64,000 bases of DNA, taken from positions 43,145-107,144 of IMG/VR virus record IMGVR_UViG_3300042517_000805. One strand, given 5' to 3'. Positions within the stretch are counted from its first letter, which is position 1. Each line of letters begins with the position of its first letter. The translations under genes and the position numbers were made by a program. The notes beneath the pieces are model-generated. The model made no database searches and had not been told where the DNA came from. It saw only the letters and a program-made list of their open reading frames with translations. Below are positions 19,201 to 25,200 of the stretch, in pieces. The stretch is from a virus.

Positions 19201-22200
19201 GATTAGACCTCAATGAAGACGGTATTTTGGACAGAAAAGAAGGATATCCATACCAAGACTTAGATAAAGATAAAGATGGAAATATAACACAAGAGGAATG
19301 GAAAAATAATGTATTAGCACGAGCAAAGGTTCGTAAGCTAGAAAATACCATAAAAATAATTGAAAAAGAAATAGCTGAAGGAAAACCTGTTCCTGTAAAC
19401 TTTGAAGCAATGAAAAGAACACTAGGTTTCGCCAAAATAGATGCAGGTATGGCCGCTGCTCCTGGTGACAATAAGGCTTTTATCGCTAGACAAAAACGTA
19501 TTGATGATAATATGAATAAAAGATTATTGGGGGGTGGTTCTATTAATAATCCTGATGGTTCTTATGTTTTTAATAGAGAACTTAATAAGATTTATGATCG
19601 TAGATCAGCTTTTGAAGAAGAAAGAAGAGCACAGAGAGCTAAGGACGAAAACGCAACGGACGAAGAAATATTTGATCGCACAGTAGAGGCCTATGGGGCT
19701 GGAGACTCTAACTATTGGCGCAACAGTATGGGAGTCACCGAACTGCCAAATGTTTATGATAATTCTAGAACTTTAGACGTTATTCGCAATGAGAGTGATC
19801 TCTCCAGTAAGGGAGATCCTAATGGAGAAAAAACTAGAGCATATATAGACGGATATATACAATCACAAGGAGCAAGACAACAAGCGGACAGAGTGGCTCG
19901 TGGTATTGGGGCAGAGATTGATTCTCCAGATATTGCCGTAACAGGAACTCAGGGACCAGTAGATAATCTTAACTATTTAATAGACCAAAAAGAAAAGGGC
20001 AGAGTAGCAGAAAAAGCAGCAAGAGACGAAAACTTTAAACAAGAGAATAAAAATAGAGAAGGCGCTGATGCAAGACAGGCAAAATTGGATCAAAGAGATA
20101 AAGAACTAGGTATAGATACTAGCGGCATTAATCGAGATATATATGAGAGTGGTGGAGGTTTTTCAAATCAGCCAGGAAGTGGCAGAAAAGTTACGATAGA
20201 AGAACAAAAACAAAGAAAAAGAGAAAAGGCTATAGCTGCTAGGTTTTCATTTACAGATAAAACAGGTAAATACTCCACTACTGGAACTATTGACAAAGTG
20301 GATTTTGAAAAAGGTACTGTTAGAATAGCTAAAATTGATCCAAAAACTGGTGAGCCTATTACTAGAACCGTTCCGGTTTTTGCCGATGGCCAAACAGAAG
20401 AAGAGATTAAAGCTTCTGGTAGAGATCCCGAAAGATTTAAGGTTGGAGAGAAAGAAGAACAAGTATACACTACTGTACCCCTAGACAAACTTAGTGACCA
20501 GTCCAGAGACAAGGCCAGATCCCATGGTTTGGAAAAAGAAGCAGACAAAGCCAAGGCTGGTGAAAACTTCTCAATAGGGGAGGCTACTGGCAAAAAGCGT
20601 ACAATATCTGGTAAAATATTCAGAGTAGACGAAAAGGCCGGAACAGCTGTCGTACAAAGAGATAGTGGTAAGCTGGTCACTATACCATTAGAGAAACTTG
20701 CTCCAGAGTCTAGAAATATAGCACTAGATCAAGCCAAGACAGCTACTACTGTTACTGATTTAACGCAGAAACAAATGGATGCTGATGTTGGTAATATTGA
20801 TGTTACTTCATCATTACCAGAACCACCAATTCCATTAGCTGAAGACTTTACTGATAGAGCAAATGAAGTTCGTCAAGAGACGATGAATAATGCTGCTTTA
20901 GAACAGACAAAGATGGATCAGTTGCCGATGATGTCTGAGCCGGTACCAACTTCGGGCACTATTGATCCTATTACTGGCAAGGTTGTTGGAAATAATGTTT
21001 CTATGGACTTGAATCCAGATGGAACTCGTACACCAGAACAATTAAACATATTAAGTCAGCAAGCTACCAGAGATGCCGATAGGCGTAATTCTAACGCAAG
21101 ATATGAGGAGCTTAGAGGTCGATCAAAAGCAGAGGATGCATACGACAGATCATGGCTTGGAGAAAACTGGCCCAAAGAATGGGGAGGAGTACAAAAACCA
21201 AAACGAAGATTAACTACAAAAGAACTAGAAGAACTTGGAGCGATGGAAAGCGAGAGAGGTGTTCCTGCATTATCAAGATTAGGAGCTAATACACGAGCAG
21301 AACAAACAAGAAGATCAGCAGGATTAGACGAAGCACAAATTGAAAGTTTGAGTCAACAAAAAACAGAACAGTTTAAAGCTGAACTTGAGAAAAAAAATGA
21401 CGCAGAAGGTGGGGTGGCTGTTGGACTAGCTGCTCAAAGAGCAGTAGTTCCATTATTGGCTGGTGCTACAGCTATTGCCGCCGCTCCTGCTTTAGTTCCA
21501 GCAGGAATAATTGGGGCTGGACTTACTATTGCTGGGGGTGTTACTGCTAGTTTGGGCGCTAATAAATTACAAGATATGGCATTAGAAGGTACGGATTTTG
21601 ATAAGAGACAAAGAGAATTGGCAGAAAAAAGGCCAGGAGCAACTGCTGTTGGTTCTTTATTGCCAGGATTACTAACGGGCAATCCACTGACTGGTGCAAC
21701 CACTATGGGTCGAGCACTAGCAACAAGAGCTGCTAGCGGAGCTACTGAAGCAGCATTAGGGGCCGGTATCAGAGGAGCAACTAGTGGTGGGGATTTTGGT
21801 ACTTATGAAGATTTCCGGAATGACTTTCTTTCTGGAGTTATTCTTCCAACGTCTAATTTTGGAAGTAAGGGATCCAGAAATTATAGTCGTCCAGAAGGTC
21901 CAGCAAAACCTACGTCTTTAAAGGATGTTGCAGCAACAGTTAGAGATGAACAACTAGCAATCAGAGAAGAAAACGTTCTTGCTGGTAATGAGAGAATAGC
22001 AACTAAACGAAAACAAGACGAAGTTAGAAAAGCGGCACAAGCAGAACAAAGAATCAAAGATGAAGTAGAAGCAGTGAAAGAATCAGGAAGAGAAAAGGCT
22101 GTTTTTGATTTTATGAAGCCACTCATTACTCGTCCAGATAAGAGTAATAGCCCTATAGTAAAGGGCGTAGCAGACATGGTACTTAATCATCATAGAGATT

Positions 22201-25200
22201 TGATGGCTAGAGTAAAATCTAAGGATATATTAGAAAAAGGTCGTGGTCTGAATGATGAGCAGATTACAACACAGCTTACAGATGCTGGAATAGATCCTGA
22301 ACGAGCAGCAGCTATAGTTAGAAAAAGAACAGAAGCCAATAATAAAGCACAATCTGATCTTGCTTTGGAAAGAGGAACAAGAAGAGCGGAAGCTAAAGAG
22401 AGACTAGATGCTGAATATAGAAAAGAAGTTGAAGGAGTTACAGATCCTAAAGAAACAGCAAAAATAAAGGCTAGATTCCAAGAACAATTAAATAAAGAAG
22501 CTTCTTTGATTGATGTCGATATTAACGACAAGACGTCAGCAAATAAAGCCGGTATAACAGTTCAAGAGCTGAAACAACAAAGAGCAGCAGAAGCTCAAGC
22601 CAAAGATAAAGCAGAGTCTGATAAACTAATACAAGAGTTTGATTCTACTCTAGGATCAAGTAAGCCAACAACTATTGATAATCTTCCTATGGGAGAACCT
22701 CTTGATTTAGGTGTGGACCCGCTTGCGCCAATAACATCTGCCAAAGATAATGCTGCTACTACGGCAGCTAGTACAAAACCAGTCGATGCTGCAACAGTAG
22801 CAGCAAAAAACCAGACAGTAGTCAAGGCAGCAGAACAAGAAAATACATCTTCGCTACAAACATCAGCGATACCGCAGCCCAAACCCTATAATCCTACAGA
22901 TTATCCTATTATGGATAGTATTATGAGAGGAGGAAAGAACGGCCATTATGGTCCGATGGGTACTACTAATATAACAGGTAAACAAAATATTCATGGAATA
23001 AGCGGATGGAAAACTAGACTCATACCAAAAGACGACGCGTCTGCAGCAAAAATTAAAGAATTTTTAGATACTCATCCAGATATAGGGGAATATAAGTTAG
23101 CATTAAATGAGGGACCAGTACCAGTATTTAGTGTCTATTTCAAAAAGGGCACCAAAGATGAAGCACTATCTTTTGCACAAGCTAGTGAAAAAGGACTAAA
23201 AGATAGTTTAGATCCTCGTTTATATCAGGGTGCTGATACTCTGCTAGAAGGGACAAATATTTCCGCAAGATTTGATGCTAGAGATCTAAAGTATGAATCA
23301 GCATCATCAATTATAGATAGACAACTAGAGAATTCTCCTTTTAGTAGAGGATTTTTAAAAGCTGAAGAACTGAATCTACAAATACCTGCATCAAATACGG
23401 CAGCTGGGTCAACGGCTAGCAGAGCAATGCCAAGCATTACTGCTGGCACCAGAGGAGTACCAGATACTGGGTATGTTGATTGGTTAAAAACAAAAAAGTT
23501 TTTGGCGAAAGATCCTAAAAAGATAGCTAGTCTAGATGCAGAGATACAAAGAGCTACTAACGTAGCAGATGATTGGCTAAAAGAAAATATGTCAGACCTC
23601 TACAGCTCATCTGCTGAACGAACAACTAGAGAATCAACTACTCAAACCGGTGGGGTAAAACCACAACAACAAGCAGTAGTTGAAACAGCAATCAGAGATG
23701 CCACAAGCACACCAACCAAATCCGGTTTTGTTCGAGACAAATCGTTATCGACAGACAAAGTAGATGATCTAGCTTCTGCCGGATTTGGAGTTATAAGTCC
23801 AGACCAAGAAGTAGAAAGTGTTATAAGAGGAGCAAGAGAAAATTCTCTTGGCGTTTTAACTAAACCAGCAGCGTTATTACAGCCAGAAACATACCAAAAA
23901 TATGCAGACCAACTATTAGAACTAGAAAAATCAGGAAAAATAAAAATAACCAAAGGCGCTTCATTTGGTACTAGTGGCCAACCAAGTATATTTGTAGGAA
24001 AACCAGAAAATGTAGATACTCTTGCAAAAGCTTTTGAATCTGAAACAGCAAGAACACGAGAAATGGGGGTTCCAGCATCAGATGAATTTCACGAAACGGT
24101 AGGAAAGGCACTAGGATATAGTAAAGATAGTAGAGAACTATTTAGATTAAGAAAAGATTGGGATAAAGCAGGATTAGATATAGATACTATTCAAGATAGA
24201 TTACAAACTAGCCGTGGTGCTGCTGCTAGATATATGGTATCAGAAATTAATAAGGCCAAAGAACAAGCATCAGTCGAGCAAGGAGTAAAAGAATCAACAA
24301 ACCCGCCCATCAAACCTCCTATTGATGGAGATGAATTTGAATTAGGAAACTTGGGAGATGAAACCCCAGAAGAAAAGGCTCGACTAGACGCACTATATCC
24401 TCCGGGTTCTGAGGGATTTTTGGGCCCAATAAAGCCAGATAATGTATTACCTGAAGCAAGAGCAGAATCACAAGCTCGCACAGTCGAAACCAAACCATCC
24501 TCTTTTGAACAAAATCCAGAAGACTTTACAAAGCTTATTGATGAAACTCTTTCTCCATTCCCAGAAGACTTTTTCCCAGATGGTTCTTCAAAACCAAATG
24601 CTAGAGTAGAAGCAGAAATTGATAGTAATACAGTAAACGCTTCTTCTCCAGAAGCTTTAAAAGCCTCTGCAGAAGCTCAACAAAAACTAGCAGCACAAAA
24701 ATTAGCAGCAAAATCTCCAGAACAAATATCTGTAGAAAAAACATATGGTCCTTTATATAGAGAAGCTAAAAAAGCCAACGATACAGCAGAGATGGCCAGA
24801 ATACGATCAGAAGCTAATGCAGAATTTAAGAAACGCTCTCAAGAAGCTTCAACCAGAGCTGAAGATAAAAAGAATAGTTTCCTTCCTGTTATGGGTAAGG
24901 TCTTAAAGATAGCTGCCCCCATTGGAACTGCTATAGGTTATGGATTAGGATCATTATTAACCAGGGATAAGAGAAAAGAAGAACCTCAAGATCCAGCCTC
25001 TAAACTAAAAAATGCCTCTAGTTTACAGGAAGTCTACGATTTAATAAGCGCAAACGATAGGGGAACAAAAGGCTTTAGCGCAGTAGAAATTGCCATGAAG
25101 CTTAGAGAAATAGACCCTAAAGCATATGACAAGAGCGGTGATGAGTATGTTAATCTAGGAGAATTGGCAGGAATGCCAGATAGTGCATATGATGCATACT

